Notes: generated from the sequence alone by a model not told the origin. A stretch of DNA of 38,381 nucleotides from Syntrophobacteraceae bacterium (GCA_031292215.1 JARLHO010000005.1:1-38381), one strand, 5' to 3'. Positions 1 to 9,120 are shown, numbered from the stretch's first letter. Numbers and translations: made by a program.

Positions 1-23
1 CATGTTGAACGAGCAATTAACAT

Positions 24-45
24 GTCCGACACCTTTCAGTCGGAC
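24..45. repeat. Short hairpin at the left edge
   Basis: The arms 24-30 (GTCCGAC) and 39-45 (GTCGGAC) are perfect reverse complements around an 8-base loop. It lies downstream of the leftward sensor kinase and could be part of its 3' region or of a REP-like element. No T-run follows on the minus strand, so a Rho-independent terminator is not supported. Confidence 0.35.
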
Positions 46-105
46 AGATCGGCCAGACTTGTCCTGGCGTACCGAAGCACACGAAGAAAGAGCAAAGGTC
101 GGGCT

Positions 106-141
106 AAAAATCCCCGGCGGTTCTTCGTGGTGAACGATTAC
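106..141. repeat. 36-bp direct repeat, copy 1 (CACGAAG-type intergenic repeat)
   Basis: These 36 bases are identical to 2962-2997. The core contains CTTCGTGG, whose complement CCACGAAG recurs nearby (2851-2861, 2948-2955). The two identical copies lie just outside both ends of the sensor kinase gene. CACGAAG-rich repeats between genes are common in deltaproteobacterial genomes; their function is unknown. Confidence 0.8.
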
Positions 142-213
142 TTTTTTTCAAGTCGCAAAGGAGATAAAGCAGGTTTTTGCCTCCGTGTTCAGGACTGTAG
201 TGAGGTGGGCCGG

Positions 214-2460
214 TTACTCCGCCTTCTTAATGTCATTACACGGCCACTGAACCCTTACTGTAGTTCCTTCATCCGGGGCCGACTCAATAGAGAGATTTCC
301 GCCGGTAAGTTCGGCCCGCTCTTTCATGCCGATCAGGCCAAGACTTCTGGCCGCGCTGCTCTCAAGGGTATGGTCGAGGTCCATTCCCTTGCCGTCGTCT
401 GAGACGATCAACTCGATGCCGCCGCCATTCAGGGAGAGGAATACATCGACCCACTGGGCTTTGCTGTGTTTGTAAACATTGTTTAGCGCCTCCTGAGCGA
501 TTCGAAATATCGGTGTGACCAGTTCGGCGGGGATTTGGTCTTCCTCGATACTTGCCGCGAGTTCGATATGGCGCTCCGGGTAAAGGTGCAGCAGTTCATC
601 TCGATACCACTTCAGGGCGGCAACCACACCGAAATCCTCCAGCACCTTGGGCCTAAGACCCATGTAGATGGTCCTGGTATCGTCAATTGCGTGTTGGAGA
701 ACCGGCGGCAGTTTTTCGGTGAGGCTCAGCCCCTCATCGAACGAACCATTTCGGAAGGTGGCCAGTGTATGCTCGATCCTGTACTTGAGGGCGGCCAGGG
801 TCTGACTGATGCTGTCGTGTAATTTGGAGGAAAGCCGTTTTCTTTCTTCTTCCTGTGCATCGATAAGCTTGGAGGGCATCCGGTGTAATGTCTCATTGGC
901 GATTCGCAGTTTCTCGTTGATATTTTGCAATTCGGCGGTTCGTTTTTCGACCCTTAGTTCCATGTCTGCCTTAGCCTTACCGAGCGCCTCCTCCATCTGC
1001 TTGCGTCTGGTAATATCCAAAGCTGCGCCTAACCATTCGATAGTCTCGCCCTTACTGTCAAGTAATGGGACGGCTCGTGAAAACACCCGGGCAATGGTTC
1101 CGTCCGTTTTTCTTGCCCTGTGCTCAAGCTGAAAAACGCATTTTTGCCGCATCGCTTTCCGGACTGCGGCCACCACCATCGGTTGATCTTCTTCGATAAT
1201 ATATTCTTTCAACCAGTTGGGGTTATGCGCGGTCGGCCTGACCAGTGAGGACGGGCTGGTAATTTCGAGCGCCACGCTCCAATCGGCATTCATGCGGTAC
1301 AGGACCTGCGAACTCGCTCTTAGATACGTACGAAAGCGCTTTTCACTTTCCCACAACCTCTCCTCGGCCTTCTTGCGCACGGCCAGTTCCTCGCTTACGG
1401 CCTGGTATAGACTTGCTTTCTCGAGGGCTGCCGATACCTGAGAGCAATAAAGAAGGGCCATTTTTATTGAGCCGGGACTAAAAGGGATATTTGCGAATCG
1501 GAGGGCATACAAAACGCCCTGGAGTTGACCTTCGGACAAGAGGGGAATGGCCAGGACTGTTTTGACCCGTGTGTTTTCGGGAAGTCCCAACGAGAATTTA
1601 GAGGCCTCGACCTGCAGATTGAAAGTTAAATAAGCCGCTTCCTTTGAAATCCGGAAACGCTCGAAGATGTGCTGCTCCAGTTGTGTGGCAAATTCGTAGT
1701 AATCTTGATCCATACCGAACCGGCTGACACATTTTGGTATTCCTTCTTCCCGGTCTTTAACCACCATTGCCGAGGCGTCAGCGCCGACCAAATCAGGCAG
1801 GTTGGTCACTGCGGCAGAACCGATGGCGACAGCATCCAGGTGGCGATCGTGTTTTTTTACGGCCTGGAGAATATGCTCCAGTTGCGATCTCCTTTGCGCC
1901 TGCTCCAGGGCTATGCCAATCCGGTGAGCTACAAGTGATAAATAACCCTCCTCGACGGGGGTAAACGGCATCGGTTGACACCGCACACAAATCAAAGCGC
2001 CCCGGGTGGTATAACTGTCTCCAACGGGCAACCATGCGGCCGTTTGCGCACCCAGTTGTTTTAGTTGCGGTTCGACTTTGGGGTCGTTAGCCGCTTCAGT
2101 TATCAAAATGGGCGCTGAAGAGTTGATGGTTGCAACTGTGTAGCAGTTTTCATCGTCGGAGAGGGGCAAATGAACCATGGCACCCGGTAGTCCGACTGCT
2201 GCCAGGGGAAAAAGCCTTCCTGTGCCGTAAGGATCGACAAGGACGATTATGTCGGCGGAAAAATTTTGGCTAAGCGTTGCGAGAATGCGTTCGAGCAGAA
2301 GGGCCAGGGGCGCCGGATCATCTAACGCAGTGAGAAGACGGGTCAGGAGGGCCGTGTCGAAACCGGCTCCAGGAGCAATCCGAAACGCTTCATCCGGGTC
2401 GATGCGGGATCTGTGCGGATCGTTTAGGGCATCGCGCAGCCCTTGGTCATTTGCCGGCAC
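214..2460 (-). CDS. GAF-GAF-PAS sensor histidine kinase, NarL/HisKA_3 type
   Basis: A soluble sensor kinase of 748 aa. Two GAF-like domains (about 50-190 and 205-350) are followed by a coiled coil, a PAS/PAC domain (about 370-487), another coiled coil (490-535), a HisKA_3 dimerisation domain with the phosphoacceptor in KLHDS (His548), and a HATPase_c domain with N-box EALNNVYKH (657-665), DDGKGMD (688-694) and a GLIGMKERA segment. No membrane segment is visible, so sensing is probably cytoplasmic, through ligands or redox at the GAF domains. The GTG start is supported by AAGGAG six bases upstream (2467-2472). No response regulator is adjacent, so this is an orphan kinase; by family its partner should be a LuxR/NarL-type regulator. 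The gene is bracketed by the 36-bp repeats. Confidence 0.93.
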   Translation of the reverse strand: MPANDQGLRDALNDPHRSRIDPDEAFRIAPGAGFDTALLTRLLTALDDPAPLALLLERILATLSQNFSADIIVLVDPYGTGRLFPLAAVGLPGAMVHLPLSDDENCYTVATINSSAPILITEAANDPKVEPQLKQLGAQTAAWLPVGDSYTTRGALICVRCQPMPFTPVEEGYLSLVAHRIGIALEQAQRRSQLEHILQAVKKHDRHLDAVAIGSAAVTNLPDLVGADASAMVVKDREEGIPKCVSRFGMDQDYYEFATQLEQHIFERFRISKEAAYLTFNLQVEASKFSLGLPENTRVKTVLAIPLLSEGQLQGVLYALRFANIPFSPGSIKMALLYCSQVSAALEKASLYQAVSEELAVRKKAEERLWESEKRFRTYLRASSQVLYRMNADWSVALEITSPSSLVRPTAHNPNWLKEYIIEEDQPMVVAAVRKAMRQKCVFQLEHRARKTDGTIARVFSRAVPLLDSKGETIEWLGAALDITRRKQMEEALGKAKADMELRVEKRTAELQNINEKLRIANETLHRMPSKLIDAQEEERKRLSSKLHDSISQTLAALKYRIEHTLATFRNGSFDEGLSLTEKLPPVLQHAIDDTRTIYMGLRPKVLEDFGVVAALKWYRDELLHLYPERHIELAASIEEDQIPAELVTPIFRIAQEALNNVYKHSKAQWVDVFLSLNGGGIELIVSDDGKGMDLDHTLESSAARSLGLIGMKERAELTGGNLSIESAPDEGTTVRVQWPCNDIKKAE

Positions 2461-2886
2461 TAACGACTCCTTGGCAAAGGGTCAACCGCTATAATGCCAT
2501 GGCTGTAAGGGTGGCGTTGCGTGTTCCCCGGGACTCCGGCAGATAGCGCGAACTCGCCACGGCAGTAAAGCTCAAGTGCGGAGCAGGAACCGTGCCATAA
2601 GAGGCTTTCGTGAAGCGTGCCCTTTCGGGCGCGGGTTCTCCAGGGACGACTACCCGGAGAGCTCCAGCGGATCGAGGCCGGCAATAGCTTGGGCGTGGGT
2701 GGGCATGACGGCAAAACTTGCCGCCTCTTCGACTACCGGCAGCAGGCTGTGAGAGCGCCCCCCTCCATCGCTTGCACCGCGCTGCCCGAAAGTGGTCCAA
2801 AAAAAGAACTGGAAAGAATCTTCAGGCTTTTGATCAATATTCGTAAGCGTTCACCACGAAGCCCCATTTTTCCCTTCGCGCTCTTT

Positions 2887-2960
2887 GTGTTCTTCGTGGT
2901 TGAATCCCGGTATTGCTCTCAGTTCAGACCTCCGGGTCAGTAGCCAACCACGAAGAACAC
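2887..2960. repeat. Inverted repeat, CACGAAG family
   Basis: The arms 2887-2901 and 2946-2960 are perfect 15-base reverse complements containing CTTCGTGG/CCACGAAG. A further inverted pair (2849-2861 and 2979-2991) encloses it, so the region could fold as nested stems. It lies between the divergently transcribed kinase and ANR-like gene. Confidence 0.7.
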
Positions 2961-2961
2961 G

Positions 2962-2997
2962 AAAAATCCCCGGCGGTTCTTCGTGGTGAACGATTAC
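2962..2997. repeat. 36-bp direct repeat, copy 2
   Basis: Identical to 106-141 in the same orientation. It sits about 500 bp upstream of the kinase start and 82 bp upstream of the small ANR-like gene. Confidence 0.8.
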
Positions 2998-3079
2998 CAA
3001 TATTCTTGCCTTTATCGATTATGGTGGCCTGGAATATGCTTAATAAGCCGTGGATACTACTTTGCGAGGTTTTAAGGGA

Positions 3080-3295
3080 ATGAAAAAAAAGATGGAGATC
3101 GACTCGATCGCCCTGCATCATGCCAATTTGGCCGTTTTTGCCGAGCGCGATGGTGATTTTGAGGGTGCGGGGAAGCAATGGCATAGAGCATCAGAGGCAT
3201 CGTTTAGGCCGGACGCCATGCTTCTCTATAAAGAAGCTGCGATGAGGTGTGAAAGGAGAGCGAAGGAAAACAAGGGGAAACCGGATCATATGTAG
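3080..3295 (+). CDS. Small ANR-family-like protein
   Basis: A 71-aa soluble protein. The core is a run of Ala/Glu-rich helices, AERDGDFEGAGKQWHRA followed by ALLYKEAAMRCERR-like sequence. It resembles the ANR family of small regulators, which pair a GDYxxAAxxWxxA helix with a later helix ending in CxxR. ANR proteins in enteric pathogens bind and dampen AraC-type activators; that role is not shown here. The start at 3080 is preferred because GAGGT (3066-3070) lies nine bases upstream. An in-frame ATG at 3050 has no ribosome-binding site. Neighbours diverge on one side and converge on the other, so it is monocistronic. A short TPR-like helical hairpin protein is the alternative. Confidence 0.55.
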   Translation: MKKKMEIDSIALHHANLAVFAERDGDFEGAGKQWHRASEASFRPDAMLLYKEAAMRCERRAKENKGKPDHM

Positions 3296-3415
3296 GCTTT
3301 TGGATACAATGCTGTAGTGTTTTTTATTCCATGGCGGAATTACCCGGGTGAGGGTTTGCTCGCCTGGCGAAGGTCAACCTTTCTTATAAACCTATATTTT
3401 CAAACCTTTATTTTC

Positions 3416-5218
3416 TTACAATAAGTCGTCGGTTGGAAGGAAAATTGTTCCCCCCGTCAAGATTTTATTGATGTCTTTAACCTGGGGATTAAGAATCTGA
3501 AATGATCTGATCATTTTTTCGTCCACCTTTCCATTGGCGTCAAACAGAAGCCGGCTTACGGTATCGCCCTTTCTGACCACCACGGAAGGCAAGGGTTTCC
3601 CCTTTATCCGGGGCTCGGCGGCGGCCGCTTTTACAAGCGATTCGCGCGCCCCCGCTACTAGAGGCCCTGGAGCTGCCGGAGCAGATAACCTATTGGACAA
3701 ATTTTTGGCCTCCGCCAGGGATTTTCCCTCCCGCAAAGGTTTCCCATCCACCAGGGGATTCCCTTCCAGCAAGTGTTTCCCCTCCGCTGCGGGCTCCCCC
3801 TTTAGCCTGGTCTCGGTGTCCAAGTGGCCGTTCGTTTTTGTTGTAGTAGACTCGGCAGGAGTCGCCGGGGTCTCGGACGCTTTTTTAAAAAGCGATTCGA
3901 TAGCTCTCGCCGCCAGGGGCTTTAGAGCTGCCGGAGCAGATATCCCATCGGACGAATGTACAACAACCCGCTTAACGCCGACCGGCGCCCCGGTTTTGCT
4001 CTCGGTCGCGCTTCTGGTGGAAAATTTTTCATCGAAAGCAGCAGGCGCCGTATTCGATTTTACCGCAAAAGCAGCAGCCATCGTTTTCGCTACGACCGCT
4101 CTTCCGGTATCTATACCCGCGGCTATAGCCGGGGTGCATTCCCCCCCGCTTTTGCTCCCGCCCGGAAGTCGCTCGGGTAAGGCGGGCGATGTCTTTTTCC
4201 CGGACACTTTCTCAAGACGCGCGTACCCCGACTGTCTGAGCCTCACAGCCTCCGGCGGCGGGGCGGGAAGTTTTCCGCTGACGCATTGTCTGCGGATCGG
4301 TGGGCTCTGGAAGCGGACAACAAGGCTTGCCGAAACCAGAGCGATCGCCGCAAACGATGCAACCACGGCAGAGCGCCACACCTTTTTCCATCCGAAGCCG
4401 GAGCGAGGTCGCCCACACCGGAAATCTGCAATCACCTCATTTACTATCTTCGCATCCACTGGCTTGCGGTTATAGCCAAATGCGGCGACAAGCGCATTGT
4501 CGCACAGGATGTTTATCGTGCGCGGAATGCCATTGGCCTCTTTGACAATACGCTTCATCGCCTTTTGGGTGAAAACCGGATTGTGAAACGACGAAGCCCT
4601 CATCAGCCGGTGAAGGATATAGGCAAAGCTTTCCTGACAGGTAAGGGACTCGATGTGCGCCCGAACCGCGATACGCTGCTTGAGCTGCCTTAACTCGGGC
4701 AGGTTCAGCTTGGTATCGAGTTCCGGTTGGCCGACAAGAAGTATCTGTATCAGTTTGTCCTGCGAGGTCTCAAGATTTGACAACATCCGCAGCCGCTCGA
4801 AGGTTACGACCGGCATGTTCTGCGCCTCGTCGATTATCAGCACTACATTGTGGTCCTGCCTGTATTCATCGATCAGGCGACCAAACAGGAGCTCGACGAG
4901 TTCGCTCGGCTCTTCTTCCTCGGTCTGAATGCCAAGCTCGGAGCAAATCTGCTTTAGCAGTTTCTCAAAGGGAAGGATTGAATTGAACAGATAGACAATC
5001 CTGGTCTTTTCCTGGTCGACCTCATTTAGGTACGATCTAAGAATTGTCGTTTTCCCCACTCCGACTTCCCCGGTAACGGCAACAAACCCCTTTCTTTCTT
5101 GGATGCCGTAGAATATCGAAGCCGATGCCTCCTTGTGGCCAGGGCTCAGAAAAAGAAAATCAGGATCAGGAGTTATTTGGAAAGGACTCTTCTTGAATTT
5201 GAAAAACTCGAGATACAT
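3416..5218 (-). CDS. ExeA/GspA-type AAA ATPase with C-terminal LysM-like domain
   Basis: A 600-aa protein of the ExeA/GspA family. The N-terminal signature FFKFKKSPFQITPDPDFLF is followed by Walker A GEVGVGKT (51-57) and Walker B VVLIIDEAQ (125-133). One membrane helix lies at about 283-301. A long low-complexity Ala/Pro/Lys linker follows, and then a peptidoglycan-binding LysM-like tail (about 545-597, VVVRKGDTVSRLLF onward). By family it couples a cytoplasmic ATPase to a periplasmic cell-wall-binding part, helping secretion or exopolysaccharide machines assemble through peptidoglycan. GGAGG precedes the ATG by five bases. No secretin or exosortase gene is adjacent. The linker contains a degenerate hexapeptide repeat. 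Confidence 0.88.
   Translation of the reverse strand: MYLEFFKFKKSPFQITPDPDFLFLSPGHKEASASIFYGIQERKGFVAVTGEVGVGKTTILRSYLNEVDQEKTRIVYLFNSILPFEKLLKQICSELGIQTEEEEPSELVELLFGRLIDEYRQDHNVVLIIDEAQNMPVVTFERLRMLSNLETSQDKLIQILLVGQPELDTKLNLPELRQLKQRIAVRAHIESLTCQESFAYILHRLMRASSFHNPVFTQKAMKRIVKEANGIPRTINILCDNALVAAFGYNRKPVDAKIVNEVIADFRCGRPRSGFGWKKVWRSAVVASFAAIALVSASLVVRFQSPPIRRQCVSGKLPAPPPEAVRLRQSGYARLEKVSGKKTSPALPERLPGGSKSGGECTPAIAAGIDTGRAVVAKTMAAAFAVKSNTAPAAFDEKFSTRSATESKTGAPVGVKRVVVHSSDGISAPAALKPLAARAIESLFKKASETPATPAESTTTKTNGHLDTETRLKGEPAAEGKHLLEGNPLVDGKPLREGKSLAEAKNLSNRLSAPAAPGPLVAGARESLVKAAAAEPRIKGKPLPSVVVRKGDTVSRLLFDANGKVDEKMIRSFQILNPQVKDINKILTGGTIFLPTDDLL
3702..3791 (-). repeat. Hexapeptide repeats in the ATPase linker
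   Basis: Within the periplasmic linker the protein reads AEGKHL, LEGNPL, VDGKPL, REGKSL, AEAKNL, which is five consecutive units of pattern x-E/D-G-K/N-x-L encoded by related 18-base units. This suggests expansion by slippage and a flexible spacer. Coordinates are approximate to one unit. Confidence 0.65.
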
Positions 5219-5667
5219 TCCCGCCTCCCGGGTCTTTTAATCGAAAACGATGAGCAGCAGACCGGGCTCCAACCACTTTTCTCAAACCACCGGGTTGGGA
5301 GATAACCCCCCTTTTTGCTACCCTGCACTTTCACGAACCAACGCTACCAACAAATGCTCCCCCATAACCGGGAGATGGTAAAAATTGCCAATGTCGTGCA
5401 AATATTTGAGTAGATTGTGTGGATGGAAGCCCCCGCGTCAAGTAGCGGTTAATGGGTGTATCGGGGATTTGCCTGAGCGAAACGTCCATGATCCAGACCG
5501 CAAACTACAAAGCCCCGGGGCTATCTGGTTGAGATTGCAAAAAACGTCCTCGATGCTTAGCCTGGACTCATATCTGCTTTCCTCATTGCTTTCCCGGGCG
5601 GTTTTTTAAAGCCTCGGTCGCTCTCCACCTTTTCGATTCGAAGCGGACAAAAGAGGAGGCCTCCCTG
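5219..5667. other. Gene-free intergenic region
   Basis: About 450 bases between the divergent ATPase and the nitric oxide reductase remnant. No protein, RNA gene or convincing regulator site was recognised. It should hold the ATPase promoter on the minus strand. Confidence 0.5.
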
Positions 5668-7588
5668 GTGCAGAATGAATTCGATCGCTTCCCGGAATCG
5701 GCTAAAGGGATTTCGCCGCTTTGGGAGTACGCCCTCGTTGTGGTCGTTGTCTTTGGAATGGCGGTGCTGATCTACATTTCCGCGAGCTCCTACGATGACG
5801 CGCCACCGGTTCCCCGAGAAGTCGTGGGGCCGGGAGGCCAGGTGGTCTTTACCGGGGCAGACATTTTGGCGGGCCAGCAGATATTTCTTCAATACGGCCT
5901 GATGGACAACGGCACTATCTGGGGGCATGGGGCTTATCTTGGCCCTGATTTTTCCGCCGCATACCCTCACACGCTTGGACGTGACGCGCTCAGGGCGAGC
6001 GCGGCAAAACTCTATACCAAGAAACACTCAGATCGGCAGGTGGACCGACTACTTTAAAAACCCCAATTTCAATGGAGGACTTCGGGCCGGCTATATAACA
6101 GATCCCGCAAAGCTTCGAAAGCTAACGGCCTTCTTTGCCAGGACGGCCTGGGCATGCGTAACTGTTCGGCCCGGCCGCGCCTATTCCTACACCAGCAATT
6201 TCCCCTACGATCGGCTGGTGGGAAATACGCCGACAAGCGAGGCGATTTTTTGGAGCATGCTGAGCATCATAATGCTTTTGGGCGGCACGGCCCTTGTTTT
6301 GTTCGCGTTCGGGCGCTACGATTTTCTCGGATGGAAAAGCGAATTCCCCGTAGCCCACCCGAAGATGATCCCCGGGGAGGCTAGCGACTCGCAGAGGGCG
6401 GCGATCAAATTTTTCTTCGTCGTGACCCTTCTCTTTCTTGCCCAGGTCCTGGTCGGGGGGGCGATCGCCCACTCGCGGGCTGAGCCGGGAAGCTTTTATG
6501 GTTTTAATCTTTTTCAATACCTTCCAAGCAATATCTTGCGCACCTGGCATCTTCAACTGGCTCTTTTCCGGATTGCAACCGCCTATGTCGCAGGAGGCCT
6601 CCTACCGGCGCCCTCTCTTGGCGGGGGGGAGCCGAGGGGGCAGAGGGCCGGAATCAACGCGCTGTTTTTCGCACTGGCGATCGTGGTTGCGGGGAGCCTT
6701 TTCGCAGAACTTCCGGGAGTCGATCAGTTGCCGGGCAAGATGTGGTTTTGGCGGGGTGGGAGTACCTGGAGCTTGGCCGGCTCCGGCAGGTATTTTTGGC
6801 ACTCGGCCTTTTGTTCTGGATATTTCTTATCTACCGACAGATCGTGCCCGCACTCAAAGATTCGGGGAGACGGGAATTGGCGGTTCTTTTCCTGCTTGGC
6901 ACCGCCACGATACCCGTTTTCTACCTTCCCGCCTTCTTTTTCGATAGCGTTTCCAATTTTTCAGTGGTCGACACCTGGCGATTTTGGATCATCCATCTTT
7001 GGGTCGAGGGCTTCCTGGAAATCTTTGTGACAATCCTGGTTGCCGTGCTGTTCGTGCAGTTGGGTCTGGTATCGTATGTGACGGCAGTAAGAGTTATTTA
7101 CCTTGACGCCATTCTCTTCCTGGTGGGCGGGATCATCGGGACAGCTCGCCACTGGTACTGGACTGGCCAGTCTACGACCACCATGGCGTTTGCGGCAATG
7201 TATTCCGCGCTCGAAGTCGTTCCCTTGACCATTCTTACCCTGGATGCGGGAGCATTTTATAAGGCTGGGCGGGAAAAAATAACAGTGGATTCTACCGGAG
7301 AAATTAATCCGTGTGTCATTCGCGGGGTTAAACATCGGCCTTGGGCTCATGATCGTCGCAAATCTTTTCCCCGGCGGCATACTCCAGGTCCGAGACGTCC
7401 TCCATAACGGCTACCGGCACGCCAGGAGTCTGCATTATCTGGATCAGTCGTTTGTGCGGCGGCTCGAGTGGGCGCGCCTGCCGGGAGATGCGATCTTCAT
7501 TGCCTTCGGCGTCATTCCCATGGTTATAGCCGCGGGGATCGTCTATTTTCGCCTCTGGGCCAAACCGGCGCCGGCCCTTGATTCCTGA
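5668..7588 (+). pseudogene. norB: Quinol-dependent nitric oxide reductase (qNOR), multiply disrupted
   Basis: Recognisable qNOR: N-terminal ILAGQQIFLQYGLMDNG and GHGAYLGPDFSA, then TWHLQLALF, WEYLELGRL, HLWVEGFLE and SALEVVPL, and a C-terminal LPGDAIFIAFG. An intact protein reduces NO to N2O with quinol in the membrane. The reading frame moves at about 6010-6050 (frame of 5668 to frame of 5927), at about 6752 beside a G-run (back to the first frame), and at about 7310 (again to the second). Against normal qNOR (about 750 aa) roughly 40 residues are missing near 6010-6050. About 75 more are missing near 7300, including the HxH haem ligands of the last core helices. The conserved HH pair of the FeB site reads ARHWYW (Arg-His) at about 7145-7160. 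The GTG start with GAGGAGG seven bases upstream survives. No neighbouring denitrification genes are seen. Confidence 0.88.
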
Positions 7589-7733
7589 GGGGGTCAACAG
7601 CCCCTGGGCTACCTGCGACTCGATTGAAAAGCGGCGTCGCTTTGCCGGGATTGCCAAAAAGTATCGGCGCCATATCGAGCCCTGTGGCCCTTGCCTCCGG
7701 CTGCCGGTCCAGGATTGAATGAGTCCCAAAGTC

Positions 7734-8048
7734 TCATATCTGCCTTTCCACCTTGTCGATCGCTTCGCTGCCAACCTCTGTGCCGTTGCCATTGCAGTTA
7801 TCACACTTAATGAGAACATTATTGATGTCATTTAATTTGGCATCCATCGATTTATTCATGATCTTGCTTTCGTGAGATAGTAAAATAAGCTTTACTGAAA
7901 CAAGAAATACTCCCGTTTCCAGCAACATGTCGTGGGTGATTCCTTTTAGGAATAGAGATAACGCAAACAACATGAAAGTGATAATTACGACTAAAAAGGC
8001 TCCTATGTCTAATGCCCTCAAACGCCGAAATAAAATGATCTTGCTCAA
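7734..8048 (-). CDS. Small two-helix membrane protein with C-terminal CxxC
   Basis: A 104-aa protein read from a TTG at 8048, chosen because AGGAGG stands exactly six bases upstream on the minus strand. Without that start the frame would run back into the aldo/keto reductase gene. Two hydrophobic segments (about residues 13-33 and 40-58, IGAFLVVIITFMLFALSLFL and a second LETGVFLVSVKLILL) are followed by a polar tail with KCDNCNGNG, a CxxC that could bind metal or be redox active. It starts 50 bases after the aldo/keto reductase stop on the same strand, so co-transcription with the selenoprotein operon is plausible. No family was recognised. Confidence 0.6.
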   Translation of the reverse strand: MSKIILFRRLRALDIGAFLVVIITFMLFALSLFLKGITHDMLLETGVFLVSVKLILLSHESKIMNKSMDAKLNDINNVLIKCDNCNGNGTEVGSEAIDKVERQI

Positions 8049-8098
8049 TAAGCTCCTCCTCGTCTCTAGTAATCGAGCCGATTTCCTGCCCGGCCATA

Positions 8099-9097
8099 TC
8101 AGCGCTTTGGCTCCAGGCCCGTAGGCGGCGCCATGAATTCGGGACCGACGGGGGACTTGATGCACTCCGCCAATATCGAGTCCACTGTCGATAGAGTCGC
8201 CAGATCCATTGACCACCCCAGGGCTTCGTCGACAGGGTCCATCTGGGAGGGCTTTCGCCCGCCCCAAATCGTTATCGGCACACCTTTTTCCATTACCCAG
8301 CGAACGGAAAAGGCGAGAATGCTCTTGCCGTAGTTTTTCTCCGCAAAAATCTTGAGTTTGTCCACTGCCTCCAGGTATTGGCCAAATCTGGGTTCGTTGA
8401 ACTTGGGGTCCGCTTTTCTAAGATCGTCTCCTTCGAATGCGTACCCCCTGGCCATCTTCCCGGAAAGCAGCCCGCGGCACAGGGCGCCATAGGCCATGAT
8501 GGCTATCTGGTGTCTCTCACAGTAGGGTTTCACATCGGACTCGATGCCCCGCTCGAAGATGTTGTAGGGGGGCTGGTACACGTGCAGCGGGCACTCGGCG
8601 CGAAATACCCCCATTTGGTCCTGGGTGTAGTTGCTTACCCCCACGGCCTTTATGACCTTTTGCTCATAGAGCTCACGCATGGCGCCGGCCGTCTCCTTTA
8701 TGGGTCTGGTCCCATCCGGCCAGTGCACAAAATAAATGTCGACGTAGTCCGTACGCAGTCTTTTCAGTGAATCTTCAATCTCCTTCATCACCCGGTCTCT
8801 TGATCCGTTTCGCGACACTCTCCCGTCCTTCCACTCCAGTGTGGCCTTGGTGGACAGGAAGAGTCCATCGCGGCCGCCATAGGCTTGGACGGCCTTGCCG
8901 ACGATATCCTCGGATGCGCCAAAGCCGTACACGGGGGCGGTGTCGATCAGATTCACCCCCTTATCGAGGGCGGCGTGAATGGTATCGATGGAACTCTTCT
9001 CCTCGGTTCCCCCCCACATCCAGCCGCCTATTGCCCAGGTGCCCAGGGCGATTCGCGATACACGTTGGTTTGTCCCGGAAATGGTCGTATATTCCAT
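8099..9097 (-). CDS. Aldo/keto reductase
   Basis: A 332-aa NADPH-dependent oxidoreductase of the aldo/keto reductase superfamily. Asp-Tyr of the catalytic tetrad lies in NLIDTAPVYGFG (about 45-56), Lys in STKATLEW, and His in DIYFVHWPDGTRP. SNYTQDQM and the later cofactor-loop segment fit the YajO/YghZ-like group. The ATG at 9097 has AAGGAG eight bases upstream. A longer reading from 9187 would overlap the preceding gene and has no supporting site. It begins 23 bases after the stop of the selenoprotein peroxiredoxin, so the two are probably one operon, suggesting joint handling of peroxides and reactive aldehydes (inference). The substrate cannot be told from sequence. Confidence 0.92.
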   Translation of the reverse strand: MEYTTISGTNQRVSRIALGTWAIGGWMWGGTEEKSSIDTIHAALDKGVNLIDTAPVYGFGASEDIVGKAVQAYGGRDGLFLSTKATLEWKDGRVSRNGSRDRVMKEIEDSLKRLRTDYVDIYFVHWPDGTRPIKETAGAMRELYEQKVIKAVGVSNYTQDQMGVFRAECPLHVYQPPYNIFERGIESDVKPYCERHQIAIMAYGALCRGLLSGKMARGYAFEGDDLRKADPKFNEPRFGQYLEAVDKLKIFAEKNYGKSILAFSVRWVMEKGVPITIWGGRKPSQMDPVDEALGWSMDLATLSTVDSILAECIKSPVGPEFMAPPTGLEPKR

Positions 9098-9120
9098 ATG
9101 CCTTACTCCTTTTTGCGCCG

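Larger units (their letters stand above)
2461..3079. other. Gene-free region with CACGAAG inverted repeats
   Basis: About 620 bases without a supported gene. The part next to the kinase start (2470-2800) is GC-rich, and the open frames crossing it do not look like protein. The right part holds an inverted repeat, 2887-2901 against 2946-2960 (15 of 15 complementary, 44-base loop). It also holds 2849-2861 complementary to 2979-2991, and the second 36-bp repeat copy. Confidence 0.6.

Noticed and set aside
22..402. 126-aa frame at the left edge
   Set aside because: It runs through a CACGAAG repeat and then antisense to the end of the sensor kinase.
2489..2943. Overlapping frames on both strands upstream of the kinase
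   Set aside because: Low-information sequence rich in Arg, Pro and Ser, no ribosome-binding sites and no recognisable motif.
3534..4475. Long rightward frame opposite the ExeA-like ATPase
   Set aside because: It is fully antisense to a strongly supported gene and its composition (Ser/Ala/Arg/Phe-rich) is the shadow of the Ala/Pro/Lys-rich linker.
5668..7588. qNOR frame changes as mere sequencing errors in an intact gene
   Set aside because: The change at 6752 lies beside a G-run and could be an error, but large deletions and lost metal ligands cannot be explained this way.
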